A DNA stretch of 64,000 nt. Source: Spirosoma endbachense. GTDB lineage: Bacteria > Bacteroidota > Bacteroidia > Cytophagales > Spirosomataceae. Shown in pieces: positions 8,988 through 17,114 of the stretch (the first letter of the stretch is position 1; each line of letters opens with the position of its first letter). A program made the position numbers and the translations under genes. Under the pieces are notes generated by a model. It had not been told where the DNA came from. It was given only the letters and a program-made list of their open reading frames with translations, and did not search any database. The stretch covers positions 9,226,114 through 9,290,113 of the forward strand of contig NZ_CP045997.1 in the NCBI RefSeq assembly GCF_010233585.1, given 5' to 3'.

Positions 8988-9003
8988 ACGGGGCGCCCCG
9001 CTT
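8988..9003 (+). repeat. Hairpin micro-insertion-like 16-mer (copy l)
   Basis: A|CGGG|GCGC|CCCG|CTT fits the 1-4-4-4-3 layout, but its tail differs from the others and no empty site is available. A tentative member. Confidence 0.45.
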
Positions 9004-9033
9004 GCTCATGGGTCATCAGCCCGAATTTCTATG

Positions 9034-9049
9034 GCTCCGGCCACCCGGT
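9034..9049 (-). repeat. 16-bp hairpin micro-insertion (copy i)
   Basis: On the minus strand A|CCGG|GTGG|CCGG|AGC, in the leader of the broken IS110 element. Confidence 0.65.
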
Positions 9050-9093
9050 TGAGTCTAGTGCTTTAGTAAGCCAGTGGGGTCCTAAATCGATCG

Positions 9094-9109
9094 GCACCGG
9101 CCGCCCGGC
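9094..9109 (-). repeat. 16-bp hairpin micro-insertion (copy h)
   Basis: On the minus strand G|CCGG|GCGG|CCGG|TGC, identical to the copy at 8864-8879 but in the opposite orientation. Confidence 0.75.
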
Positions 9110-9321
9110 ATGAGTCGCTAACTCAGCCGAAGACGGTAGGGCATCCCCACTGGAACTGGTTTACTCTCCAGTTGAGAGCCTACCAAGGTATACTATTCTT
9201 GGAATATTTATAGGGGCCAAACCTAAAGGCCGAAGCGATCGTGCGACGAGTGAGCCGGGGTAGCGGACCACTGGACAGAAATTAAAATATTAGGCAGCCA
9301 TTGAAAAGGAAATTTCTCACC

Positions 9322-9368
9322 AAACGCTCCCCAAAATGAGACGTATCACAAACACTCATTGGTTATTT
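9322..9368 (+). repeat. Dispersed 62-bp element, 5' half
   Basis: AAACGCTCC...ATGAGACG matches the 5' half of the family; the 3' half (TGGGGCGTT) is not clear. Confidence 0.55.
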
Positions 9369-9406
9369 GTGGTAGCCAATCAACGATCATGATTCTACTT
9401 GAATAA

Positions 9407-9820
9407 CTATCGATTCAGAATTTTCTTAAACTCCTCGAAAGAACAGATGGGTAGTGGTGGAAACCGATTTGTTTCCCGCAACAAGTTAAGAATGTGATGA
9501 TCGTCGGACACCAACCAATCGGCACCAGCAGCAATAGCACAGTCCACAAATTTGTTGTCATCTGGATCAGCACTGACTTGACCAAAATGAAAGTAAGGTT
9601 CCTGCCGCAAGTGGTTGGGAGCCGCTAGCAAAAGCGATGTGACCAGCTCAGCAGCTACAGAGCTATAATAATAGCTCGTCATTTCAGCGTATTCAAGCAA
9701 GATTTCAGTACTGACAACCCAGATAAACTGCCTGTCAGCAAATGCATCATAAAGCCAACGGTAAGATCCATCCCGAGGAATCGAGCGGAGCAGGCCATTT
9801 GTATCAATAACCACTTTCAC
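9407..9820 (-). CDS. PIN-domain toxin (COG1569-like)
   Basis: 137 aa. Acidic PIN residues are in place: D at MKVVIDTNGL, E in STEILLEYAEM, D in SADPDDNKFVDCAIAAGADWLVSDD. The final DxD group and the LVSDDHHIL strand are typical of the VapC-like endoribonuclease subgroup encoded with a small partner. Its ATG overlaps the stop of the upstream antitoxin gene by 4 bp, indicating translational coupling. Predicted to cleave RNA when free of its partner. It sits next to the broken IS110. Confidence 0.85.
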   Translation of the reverse strand: MKVVIDTNGLLRSIPRDGSYRWLYDAFADRQFIWVVSTEILLEYAEMTSYYYSSVAAELVTSLLLAAPNHLRQEPYFHFGQVSADPDDNKFVDCAIAAGADWLVSDDHHILNLLRETNRFPPLPICSFEEFKKILNR

Positions 9821-10059
9821 TGAGCAGACCGTATTTGGCCTAGCCGCTCGGTACGATTCTCGAAAGTCAATTGCTCTTCAAGTTGTGCAGTGGTTATGCC
9901 TTTTTGCTGAATGGCTTTTTGAGCCTCTTCTTCGAGCCGAGTACGGAAATGTTGCATCAGCGCATGACGCATAGACAGCACCTCGACTTCACTCATCTCG
10001 AAGCTGAACAGTTCAAGCAAGGCCAATTGGGCATTGGTTAATCGGGGTGAGACAACCAT
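9817..10059 (-). CDS. Antitoxin partner of PIN toxin
   Basis: 80 aa, mostly helical and charged (SEVEVLSMRHALMQHFRTRLEEEAQKAIQQKG). It precedes the PIN toxin and overlaps it by 4 bp, the usual antitoxin-first order. The N-terminus (LTNAQLALLELFSFEMSEVEVLSMRHAL) looks like the short helical proteins paired with COG1569 PIN toxins in Bacteroidota. The role is assigned mainly from context. Confidence 0.75.
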   Translation of the reverse strand: MVVSPRLTNAQLALLELFSFEMSEVEVLSMRHALMQHFRTRLEEEAQKAIQQKGITTAQLEEQLTFENRTERLGQIRSAQ

Positions 10060-10213
10060 AGCTAGAATTGATTAACAGTACACAAATTTAACGAAAACAG
10101 CCGCTTGTTAAGTTTCACGTGCGATTTTTATACGACTTTGCTACTTATTCACTAGAAGTCCAATTCTGGGAAAGCTACTTTTATTTGAAAAAGCTAAATC
10201 GGGCAAGTTTATT

Positions 10214-10250
10214 CCTGTCTCAAGAAAATGGGCGTTTTAGGAAACAGCGA
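10214..10250 (+). repeat. Dispersed 62-bp element, 3' half only
   Basis: TCAAGAAAATGGGCGTTTTA followed by GGAAACAGCGATACAT closely matches the 3' half and downstream flank of the copy at 24147-24210. No 5' half is visible. Confidence 0.5.
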
Positions 10251-10258
10251 TACATCTT

Positions 10259-11293
10259 TTAGTTAATCTCTTTCTTCTTAAAGTCGGTAATGCTCTTTCC
10301 ATCATACCGATACGCCCCACCTGAGCCGAACCAAATACGGCCATCAGTAGCCTCTAAAATCCCAAAAAGCATGGTTTTCGTATCGTCAGATTCTAATTCT
10401 ACTTCGGTTACCGTGGGATTTTTGGTTGATAACGTTTCGCCATCATACCGGAAAAGTGACCAACCCCAATTCGTTAGTGAACTCGTCCAGATGTTGCCTT
10501 TTTTATCTTCGTAAACATACGCAACACCACGCTCGGTGAAATTGGTAAAGCGACTGCCGTCATAGCGCCAAAGACCATACAGCCCCCCCAGCCAGATAGC
10601 CCCATTTTTATCTTCGATGATCGTACGAACATTTATAAACGGGGTGCCCTCATGAGTGAGAACGGTAAATGTTTTTCCATCATACAGGTAGGCATGGCCC
10701 CTGGTGGCAAACCAGAATTTGCCGGTTTTATCTTCAATAATCGAATTAACATCATTATTATCCTTCAGCAAGAGTCTTTCGTCCGGTGTTAAATTTAGCC
10801 CTTCATTCATTTTATAATTTCGAAAGGATTTCCCATCGTAACGGCTGGCTCCACCTCCCGTACCAAACCAAATAGTACCGGCTTTATCTTCATAAATACT
10901 AGTCACCACATTATGGGCCAGGCCCTCTTTGGTGGTAAACTGTTGAAAGGATTTCCCATCATAATAATAGACCCCTTCGCCAACGGTACTAAACCAAAAA
11001 TTTCCTTTTCGATCTTCTAACACCGAAAAAAAATGGGCTGAACTCACTTGACTGGTCACATTGGTAAACGATTTTCCATCATACCGATACACCCCACCAA
11101 ATGTTGCTATCCAAATATTGCCCTTTCGATCTTGCTTGATGGTACGCGTGATATGGCTAGGTCCATAGGCTGTACTTAGCTGTTTGGATTCGGCCTTGAT
11201 GGTGTCTTTTGGCAGGTCAGTTTTGGTGAGTGCTTTACTGGATGAGTAAACAGCAACCAGCAAGACCAATGCATATAGGGGTACGTACTTCAT
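10259..11293 (-). CDS. Secreted beta-propeller protein (Reg_prop repeats)
   Basis: 344 aa with signal peptide. About seven repeats of the form DRKGNIWIATFGGVYRYDGKSFTNVT fill the protein; these are the two-component-regulator propeller (Reg_prop) blades that form the periplasmic sensor of hybrid two-component systems. No transmembrane segment, kinase or response-regulator domain follows, so it is a free-standing periplasmic or secreted propeller. The leader and linker resemble those of the unrelated protein at 26719-27348. The ligand is unknown. Confidence 0.8.
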   Translation of the reverse strand: MKYVPLYALVLLVAVYSSSKALTKTDLPKDTIKAESKQLSTAYGPSHITRTIKQDRKGNIWIATFGGVYRYDGKSFTNVTSQVSSAHFFSVLEDRKGNFWFSTVGEGVYYYDGKSFQQFTTKEGLAHNVVTSIYEDKAGTIWFGTGGGASRYDGKSFRNYKMNEGLNLTPDERLLLKDNNDVNSIIEDKTGKFWFATRGHAYLYDGKTFTVLTHEGTPFINVRTIIEDKNGAIWLGGLYGLWRYDGSRFTNFTERGVAYVYEDKKGNIWTSSLTNWGWSLFRYDGETLSTKNPTVTEVELESDDTKTMLFGILEATDGRIWFGSGGAYRYDGKSITDFKKKEIN

Positions 11294-11719
11294 CAGTATT
11301 TCTTTTTATGGCCCAATGGATTTAACCACTGCGGTGGGCCGCAAACCTACTCGTTTTTGTGCTGAGCTTTTATTATGGGGTTGTTAACGAGATGAAAAAT
11401 TCCCAAACTATAAAAGGCCGAGCAATGTACAAAGATCTCACAGGAACGCTCCTCAACATAAGACGAAGGCAGGTTCATTTATCTACTTTTTAAATGACCA
11501 AGGTGGGCCGCTCTGACCTACCGGCCATTGCGATGCCGTCGTGGACGTTTGACGAGTAGAGGCTTAGTCTAAACTATACTTGAGTGAGCTGTTAGTGGGT
11601 CGTAGGAGAGAGTAACGAGTGAATTTGTTTTCTGGTGACATAAATGCCGTAGAAATGTCAGGTTAAAACCGGCAGACAAACGTCCTTTCCAAACTACATT
11701 TGATTAAAATAACGCAACA
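11294..11719. other. Divergent intergenic region
   Basis: 426 bp between the leftward propeller gene and the rightward XRE gene. It should hold both promoters. It contains one dispersed 62-bp element and a GCGGTGGGCCGC dyad near 11330 whose core recurs at about 20867. No gene was seen. Confidence 0.5.
11443..11498 (+). repeat. Dispersed 62-bp element
   Basis: GAACGCTCC...AAGACGAAG...TTCATTTATCTACTTTTTAAATG: the 5' half is well conserved, the 3' stem arm is degraded. It lies in the divergent intergenic region 11294-11719. Confidence 0.6.
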
Positions 11720-12295
11720 ATGAGTAAGGGATTGTTAGCCGAAAAAATTGAGTCGCTCAGAAAAAGCAAAGGCATTACTCAGGAATCTCTCGCCGACCAG
11801 TCGTCAATCAATCTGCGAACCCTGCAACGAATCGAAGCCGGACAAACGGAACCGCGCGGGAATACGCTCCGCTTGATCGCCCAGGCCTTAGGGACACCCC
11901 TTGACGAATTGTTGGATTTTATCAAACAAGCAGACCCGGCATTTTTACAGCTGATGAACTTAGCGACACTTTCGTTTTGGGTCATTCCACTGGGCAACCT
12001 GGTTCTACCGCTAATTCTTTGGATGATGAAACGGGATAAAGTGCAGGGCGTCTATGAACTCGGAAGGCGTATTATTAACTTCCAGATCACCTGGTGTTTT
12101 ATTACCTATGGCTTTCTCTTTATCTGGATCGTCAGTCTCTTCGGGAAGTCATCGTATATACTTTCACCGTTTGTGTTTCTTCCGATTATTCTGACGCTCT
12201 ACCTGGCTAATTCGATGATTATTCTGATAGCGAATTGGCAAATCAAACGGGGTCGTGAAACGGTGTATTCGATCAGTTTTCCCATCATCCGTTAG
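11720..12295 (+). CDS. XRE-type regulator fused to DUF4870-like membrane domain
   Basis: 191 aa. Residues 7-62 are a helix-turn-helix of the Cro/C1 type (LRKSKGITQESLADQSSINLRTLQRIEAGQTEPRG split over two helices). From residue about 80 come three to four hydrophobic segments with VLPLILWMMKRDK and GRRIINFQITW, the signature of DUF4870 small membrane domains. The result is a membrane-bound DNA-binding regulator. It is 21 bp upstream of the next gene and co-directional. Confidence 0.85.
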   Translation: MSKGLLAEKIESLRKSKGITQESLADQSSINLRTLQRIEAGQTEPRGNTLRLIAQALGTPLDELLDFIKQADPAFLQLMNLATLSFWVIPLGNLVLPLILWMMKRDKVQGVYELGRRIINFQITWCFITYGFLFIWIVSLFGKSSYILSPFVFLPIILTLYLANSMIILIANWQIKRGRETVYSISFPIIR

Positions 12296-12316
12296 GGTAC
12301 TCCTACCAGTATAATC

Positions 12317-13585
12317 ATGAATAGACAACTCAGTATCTGTACCTCGTGGCTGGGCCCTGTATTCTTGTCACTGTGTCTTATCAATGCCACAATCGGCCAG
12401 GTTGATCCGCAACGGGCCGACGTTTATTTTGGGGAGGCTGCCACCCTCTGCCAACGGGATAGTGGACGATTGTGGGGACTCTCGTTGTGTGGGCCGATGG
12501 TATTTGCCGACGCGCGCACGCACACACTGGCCACCAATCAACCTCGTCCGACAGACGACTGGCCGCGTGTTTTGGGCTTCACAAATTCACCCGTTGAGTG
12601 GGGTGGTTCGCGTTGGGTCACCTATATGTGGGACTTCACCACGGCCCTGCCAACGGCGCGCGTACGGCGCGAGTTTATGTTGCACGAACTGTTTCACCGC
12701 ATTCAACCGGAGCTAGGGCTGATGCCCCTCTCCGGCCAGAATGCGCACTTAGATACGTTCGAGGGCAGAATCTGGCTGCGGCTGGAGTGGCGTGCCTTGT
12801 CACGGGCATTGGCTCAGTCGGGTGAGGACCGCAAACGTACACTGAGCGATGCAGCCGCCTTCCGACTCAAGCGACGTTCGCAGTTTGCCAATGCCGCCGA
12901 GAACGAGCGCGTCGAAGAGATTCGGGAAGGTCTAGCCCAATACACGGGTATTGTCGTCACGGCTGACTCCCATGCTGAGGCAGTGGCAAGCACCATCGAG
13001 CACCTGGCCGCAGCCGAAGGACACGAGACGTTTCTGCAACAAGCCTACGCCACTGGTACGGCCTACGGGGTGCTTCTTGATGCGGTGTCAGTAGGTTGGA
13101 GACGCCATGTACGTAGCAACTCCGACTTGGGGCAGATGGTCATGGTCGCTCTCGATATCAGGCCAACTGCTGATGCGGACGGGGCCTCATCCCGTTATGG
13201 TGGCTCGGAAATCCGCTCCGCAGAAGAGGAGTACGACAAACAGCGAAAAGCCCGTCTACTCGAATTGCGGAAGCGCTTTGTGGAGGGTCCTGTGCTGATG
13301 GTTCCGTCAGGGGGTGGGGCGACGTTCAACGCCGTAGGAGCCACGCCCATTCCTGGAGCCGGGACGGTATTCGTCCTGCCCTACCGCACCCAGGGTGAGT
13401 GGGGGACATTGGAGGCAACGAAGGGCGTACTGATCCGCGACGACGGCCAGCGCGTGCTGGCTGGACCAATTCGGCTTGAGGGCACTACCATCCGTGGCGA
13501 GGGCTGGACGGTGACGGTTGGGTCAGGGTGGAGCGTGCAGTCTGGGCCTCGCACCGGCGATCACCAATTCATTCACAATCCATAG
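12317..13585 (+). CDS. Secreted putative zinc metallopeptidase (HExxH)
   Basis: 422 aa with a signal peptide to about residue 27 (INATIGQ). It contains HELFHRIQ, a HExxH motif, followed about 80 residues later by EIREGLAQYTG, whose Glu could be the third zinc ligand of a gluzincin-like site. The second half has an AGTVFVLPYRTQGEWG beta-rich region of unknown function. No known family is recognised with confidence. Base composition is clearly more GC-rich than its neighbours, suggesting a separate origin. Confidence 0.6.
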   Translation: MNRQLSICTSWLGPVFLSLCLINATIGQVDPQRADVYFGEAATLCQRDSGRLWGLSLCGPMVFADARTHTLATNQPRPTDDWPRVLGFTNSPVEWGGSRWVTYMWDFTTALPTARVRREFMLHELFHRIQPELGLMPLSGQNAHLDTFEGRIWLRLEWRALSRALAQSGEDRKRTLSDAAAFRLKRRSQFANAAENERVEEIREGLAQYTGIVVTADSHAEAVASTIEHLAAAEGHETFLQQAYATGTAYGVLLDAVSVGWRRHVRSNSDLGQMVMVALDIRPTADADGASSRYGGSEIRSAEEEYDKQRKARLLELRKRFVEGPVLMVPSGGGATFNAVGATPIPGAGTVFVLPYRTQGEWGTLEATKGVLIRDDGQRVLAGPIRLEGTTIRGEGWTVTVGSGWSVQSGPRTGDHQFIHNP

Positions 13586-13659
13586 TAGGTGAATGGGAAA
13601 AACCCAATTGGTACGCTGGCTAACACCCCGTTGCTGTCAACGAGCCGCTCGCAACGAAA

Positions 13660-13776
13660 ACCTAAGCCTAAATGGCGTTTCTTGGGCGGCTTGCGACTGA
13701 ATACGAAACCGTTCGTATATACTGTCAAAGTCCCGACTTTACCTGATAGTTGAAGAATCCCTGAATTTGTAGCCAC
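13660..13776 (-). pseudogene. Fragment of small conserved protein
   Basis: An open frame of 67 aa begins MATNSGILQLSGKVGTLTVY, which resembles the start of short Bacteroidota proteins built around SGKVGxLxxY. The similarity fades after about 40 residues, so this is probably a 5' remnant. Weak support. Confidence 0.3.
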
Positions 13777-14343
13777 AAGTCACTTCATCTCACGAAACGC
13801 TCCCAACTGAGACGATAAAGTCTTAATGCATTTGTTCCTTTAATGGGGCGTTAAAAGAGACTTTATGGTAAGGTGATGTAAGATGGCAATAATTTCAGGA
13901 AGCTTGTCATTCTATTGCAAAAAAGATTTCTTTGCTAGTAAGAGTCCGATTTATCTAATGTGACGTAAAAAACACGACACTCGTGTTGACTAACTATCAG
14001 TCATTTAGTCAATACTAGCTCCGCAAAATCGCGCCCAATACTAGGTTGGGTGTGTACCAAAAAGCAGTGCGTGAGCGCTAGCGTTTCGGCGACAAATTCA
14101 ACACCCCGGTTAGGTAAATTCAGGCTTCCATTTACAGGTTGTGGTTGACAGAGCAAATGCCCCAATTAGTCAGGTTTAAGTTGGAGGAGCAGCGTCCATG
14201 TGACAAAGCAGCCGGCCTGCCGAATACTAAAGCAATACAAAATGCGGTAATCAATCGGCTAGCTACCAGTCATGTTTACAGACACGAAGCCATAAACATA
14301 ACTACTGTGCTTTTTATAAAATGATAAAAACAAAAGAAGCAAT
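13777..14343. other. Intergenic region with one dispersed repeat
   Basis: 567 bp before the cupin gene. Apart from the 62-bp element at 13795-13856 no gene, hairpin terminator or further repeat was supported. Confidence 0.4.
13795..13856 (+). repeat. Dispersed 62-bp element (well-preserved copy)
   Basis: AAACGCTCCCAACTGAGACG ... TTTAATGGGGCGTTAAAAG. The ends pair as AACGC-(T)-CCCA with TGGG-GCGTT, nine base pairs with one bulge. Confidence 0.75.
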
Positions 14344-14826
14344 ATGAAAAGTATAGTGTATAAAGCCGGGATTACAGTTGACTTCCTTAGGGAGGGCAGA
14401 GATACAAACGATGAATATTGCGAATTCCGTTGTTGTATCAAGCCCTCAAGCCGAGTTCCTATGCCACATTATCATCAGGGTTTTGAGGAAACTGTATACG
14501 GGGAAAAAGGGATTGTTAGATGGACGGTAAACGGCAAAACGACAGACATTGGTCCGGGTGAAAAGCTTGTTATTCCTTTGGGGGCTATCCATATGTTTGA
14601 AAATAAATCGAATGAAACGGTTGAATTTCTCTGCCGCACAACACCGGGTAATGCGTTTGGATCTGACTATTTTGAAGACATCGCTATGGTATTGAATGCC
14701 GATGGACTTCCGGATTTTAACAAACTACAGGACATTATGAAGCATCATGGCTTGATACCTGTACTGGGTTTTAAACGGAGGTTGATTTTTGCCATCATTA
14801 GTCTGATTAGAAAAATCAAATCATGA
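14344..14826 (+). CDS. Cupin-domain protein
   Basis: 160 aa, no signal peptide. A single cupin barrel occupies about residues 25-115: PHYHQGFEETVYGEKGIVRW supplies the HxH...E metal motif 1 and PGEKLVIPLGAIHMFEN motif 2 with its His. The C-terminal 45 residues are helical with a hydrophobic stretch (RRLIFAIISLI). Such proteins bind a metal or small ligand; enzymatic activity cannot be predicted. Confidence 0.8.
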   Translation: MKSIVYKAGITVDFLREGRDTNDEYCEFRCCIKPSSRVPMPHYHQGFEETVYGEKGIVRWTVNGKTTDIGPGEKLVIPLGAIHMFENKSNETVEFLCRTTPGNAFGSDYFEDIAMVLNADGLPDFNKLQDIMKHHGLIPVLGFKRRLIFAIISLIRKIKS

Positions 14827-14950
14827 CTAGTTAAACACTGCTGGTAGCATCGTATTGCCCAAGGCGTGGCTTGACACTATTTATTCAACAGCCTAACAAA
14901 ACAAGAGTGTAAAAATTGGAAATTGTAGACCTTTTAACTTCGTCTCAATA

Positions 14951-15010
14951 ATCGCTCCTTCATGATATGATAGAAAATTCATATATCTATTTTAAGAAAT
15001 TGGCGTTTCG
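14951..15010 (+). repeat. Dispersed 62-bp element (diverged copy)
   Basis: TCGCTCCTTCATGATATGAT ... TTCATATATCTATTTTAAG...TTGGCGTTTC. It follows the family layout with substitutions in the TGAGACGA box. Lies in the 357-bp gap 14827-15183, otherwise empty. Confidence 0.55.
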
Positions 15011-15183
15011 CGATACGCGGAATAGGTCCCTGAATAAGCTTGTTTTCTAGGTTTTACATGAGTATGTAAACTGACATTAATTTCTAAGGGAGTCGATAAA
15101 CTCCGTTTATAGTTGCGATATACTAATGGGAAAAAATGGTGCGAACAATGTAAATTTAGTGGTCTGATCAACAAGGATGGCCT

Positions 15184-16059
15184 ATGCTCCTGAGAGGTTT
15201 TTTACCCAGCCCTGCTTTACGGGAGTACATCGAAAATATCGGTATCGTCCATCTGGTATTTGCTCCCAATGAACCCATCCCGGTCAAAGCTTATACTCCA
15301 AAAACCGGTGACTCCATTGAATTTTTTCTCCGGGATCCTGAATACGTTCAATATCCAGGAGAAACGAATAAAACCAAACGACCAGAGGCTTTCATTCATG
15401 GTCAACATACATTGGTGACTAATCGGCATGTTGGACAGGAATTTTTATATCTCAATATCAAGTTTCAACCCGGTGTTTTATTCCGCTTAACGGGCATTCC
15501 CGCCTACGAGCTAACCAACACCTATATCGATGCAGAGGCTGTTTTCTCACCAGACATACGAACGCTCACGGAACAGTTAAAAAATGCCAACTCGTATGCT
15601 GAAATGCTTGAAAGGGTAGAGTCGTTTGTCGTAAGACTGATCAGACGATCTATAAAGAATGCCCATGGTATTGATAAAGTAGCTAAACTCCTGTTGCACA
15701 ACACCCAGTCAATTTCAATGGATTGGCCCGGCCTGGATTGGCTGGCCAGCCAATCCTGTTTATGCCCACGGCAATTCGAACGCAAGTTCAGGGAGCGGAT
15801 GGGCATACCCGCTTCTTTACTGGCCAGAGTGGCTCGTTTTGATAAAGCCTTTCAACTTAAAAATGCCCATCCCGACAAGGACTGGCTAAGCATTGCCCTT
15901 CTGTGTGGCTACTATGATTATCAGCATTTAGCGAAAGATTACAAAGACTTTACCGGCTTAACACCCATTGACTTTCATCGGCTGGAGGCACAGTCCCCCG
16001 AGAAACAACTGGGCTTAACGGACCGACTCTACCAGGAGCGGATCGACTTACGATTTTGA
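15184..16059 (+). CDS. AraC-family transcriptional regulator
   Basis: 291 aa. The N-terminal part (LREYIENIGIVHLVFAPNEP, FQPGVLFRLTGIP) is of the DUF6597-like sensor type common in Bacteroidota AraC proteins. The C-terminal HTH_18 domain starts near 180: LDWLASQSCLCPRQFERKFR, then IALLCGYYDYQHLAKDYKDF and GLTPIDFHRL. The AraC gene broken by IS110 at 28951 and the one at 19525 share this architecture. A co-directional SDR and an esterase follow, possible targets. Confidence 0.88.
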   Translation: MLLRGFLPSPALREYIENIGIVHLVFAPNEPIPVKAYTPKTGDSIEFFLRDPEYVQYPGETNKTKRPEAFIHGQHTLVTNRHVGQEFLYLNIKFQPGVLFRLTGIPAYELTNTYIDAEAVFSPDIRTLTEQLKNANSYAEMLERVESFVVRLIRRSIKNAHGIDKVAKLLLHNTQSISMDWPGLDWLASQSCLCPRQFERKFRERMGIPASLLARVARFDKAFQLKNAHPDKDWLSIALLCGYYDYQHLAKDYKDFTGLTPIDFHRLEAQSPEKQLGLTDRLYQERIDLRF

Positions 16060-16184
16060 TTCGAGAAAGTCCTTTTTTTACCAATTTCCGTGCCCTGTCG
16101 CCTTTTATTTTTGGGTTAACTTCCTGGCTCGTTGCTACTCATGGATTGGCCATTGGATAGCCGTCAGGTCATCCTACCGGTTAT

Positions 16185-16952
16185 ATGAAAACTGACATGC
16201 GACTAAAAAACCAAGTGGCCATTGTGACGGGAGCAGCCCGTGGTATCGGGCAGCAGTACTGTCTGGCCCTCGCTGGCGAGGGGGCTCAACTGATCGCCAT
16301 TGACATCCTATCCTGTGCCGATACGCTTGCCAAGATACACCAAGCTGGTGGGCAGGCCCTGGAAATAAGTGCCGATGTAGCGGAGCCGCAACAGGTAGAA
16401 GCGATGATAGCCCAGGTCCTGCAACGTTACCACCGAATTGATATCCTGATCAATAATGCAGCACTGATTCCTCCATTAACGGCCTTTGACCAGGTTTCGG
16501 AGGCAATTTGGGACCGGGTCATGGCCACCAACGTGAAAAGCATGTGGCTGTGTAGTAAAGCGGTGATACCCAGTATGCGCCAGCAGGGAAAAGGGAAGAT
16601 TATCAACATCTCGTCCGATACGGTCTGGGCCGGTACCCCCATGCTCCTGCCGTATGTGGCCTCGAAAGGGGCTATCCTGGCGTTTACCCGGGCGCTGGCC
16701 CGTGAGTTAGCGGGCACGGGCATCAATGTGAACTGCGTCACACCGGGCTTTACGGTAACGGAGGGCGTGCAGCAAATGGCCGACCCTGAAACGGTGGGCT
16801 ATATTCAGCAGATGGTGGTTGAAGGACAAATCATCAAACGTCGGCAGCAGCCAACCGATTTAGCGGGAGTTGTGGTATTTCTGGCCTCGGAGGACAGTGA
16901 TTTTATTACGGGCCAAACGATCAATGTCGATGGTGGATTTACTCATCATTAA
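16185..16952 (+). CDS. SDR-family oxidoreductase
   Basis: 255 aa. Classical SDR: VTGAARGIG (NAD(P)-binding), NNAALIPP, catalytic Ser in NISSDT, YVASK, and FITGQTINVDGG. The start at MKTDMRLKNQVAIV could also be the inner Met at MRLKN. Asp (IAIDIL) after the second strand suggests NAD preference. It follows the AraC gene by 125 bp. The substrate is unknown. Confidence 0.88.
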   Translation: MKTDMRLKNQVAIVTGAARGIGQQYCLALAGEGAQLIAIDILSCADTLAKIHQAGGQALEISADVAEPQQVEAMIAQVLQRYHRIDILINNAALIPPLTAFDQVSEAIWDRVMATNVKSMWLCSKAVIPSMRQQGKGKIINISSDTVWAGTPMLLPYVASKGAILAFTRALARELAGTGINVNCVTPGFTVTEGVQQMADPETVGYIQQMVVEGQIIKRRQQPTDLAGVVVFLASEDSDFITGQTINVDGGFTHH

Positions 16953-17114
16953 TCAGGTAGTCCCTGATTGTACATACCTAGAACCATGAGTTCAAAACTA
17001 CTGGTTGTTGACAAGCCTTTTTGATGGTTCCGGTTCTGAAACGTAGCGATATGGGCTTATTACCACGATATAACCGGTAAGCGTATCAACCACTCACCTT
17101 ACCTTTTTAGTCCT

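Larger units (their letters stand above)
8928..9290 (-). mobile_element. Leader end of the broken IS110 element (candidate bridge-RNA region)
   Basis: Non-coding DNA upstream of the transposase start, the position where IS110-group elements carry the left end and bridge RNA. It contains a strong nested hairpin: GGTAGG 9135-9140 pairs with CCTACC 9179-9184, and AACTGG 9154-9159 with CCAGTT 9168-9173. Three hairpin micro-insertions also fall here (8988-9003, 9034-9049, 9094-9109). The outer boundary near 9290 is a guess because IS110 elements lack terminal inverted repeats. Confidence 0.5.

Noticed and set aside
11327..11340. GCGGTGGGCCGC (also near 20867) as micro-insertions
   Set aside because: The 4-4-4 stem fits at 11330, but tails are AT-rich, the second copy has a G-T pair, and both share flanks, suggesting a separate small repeat.
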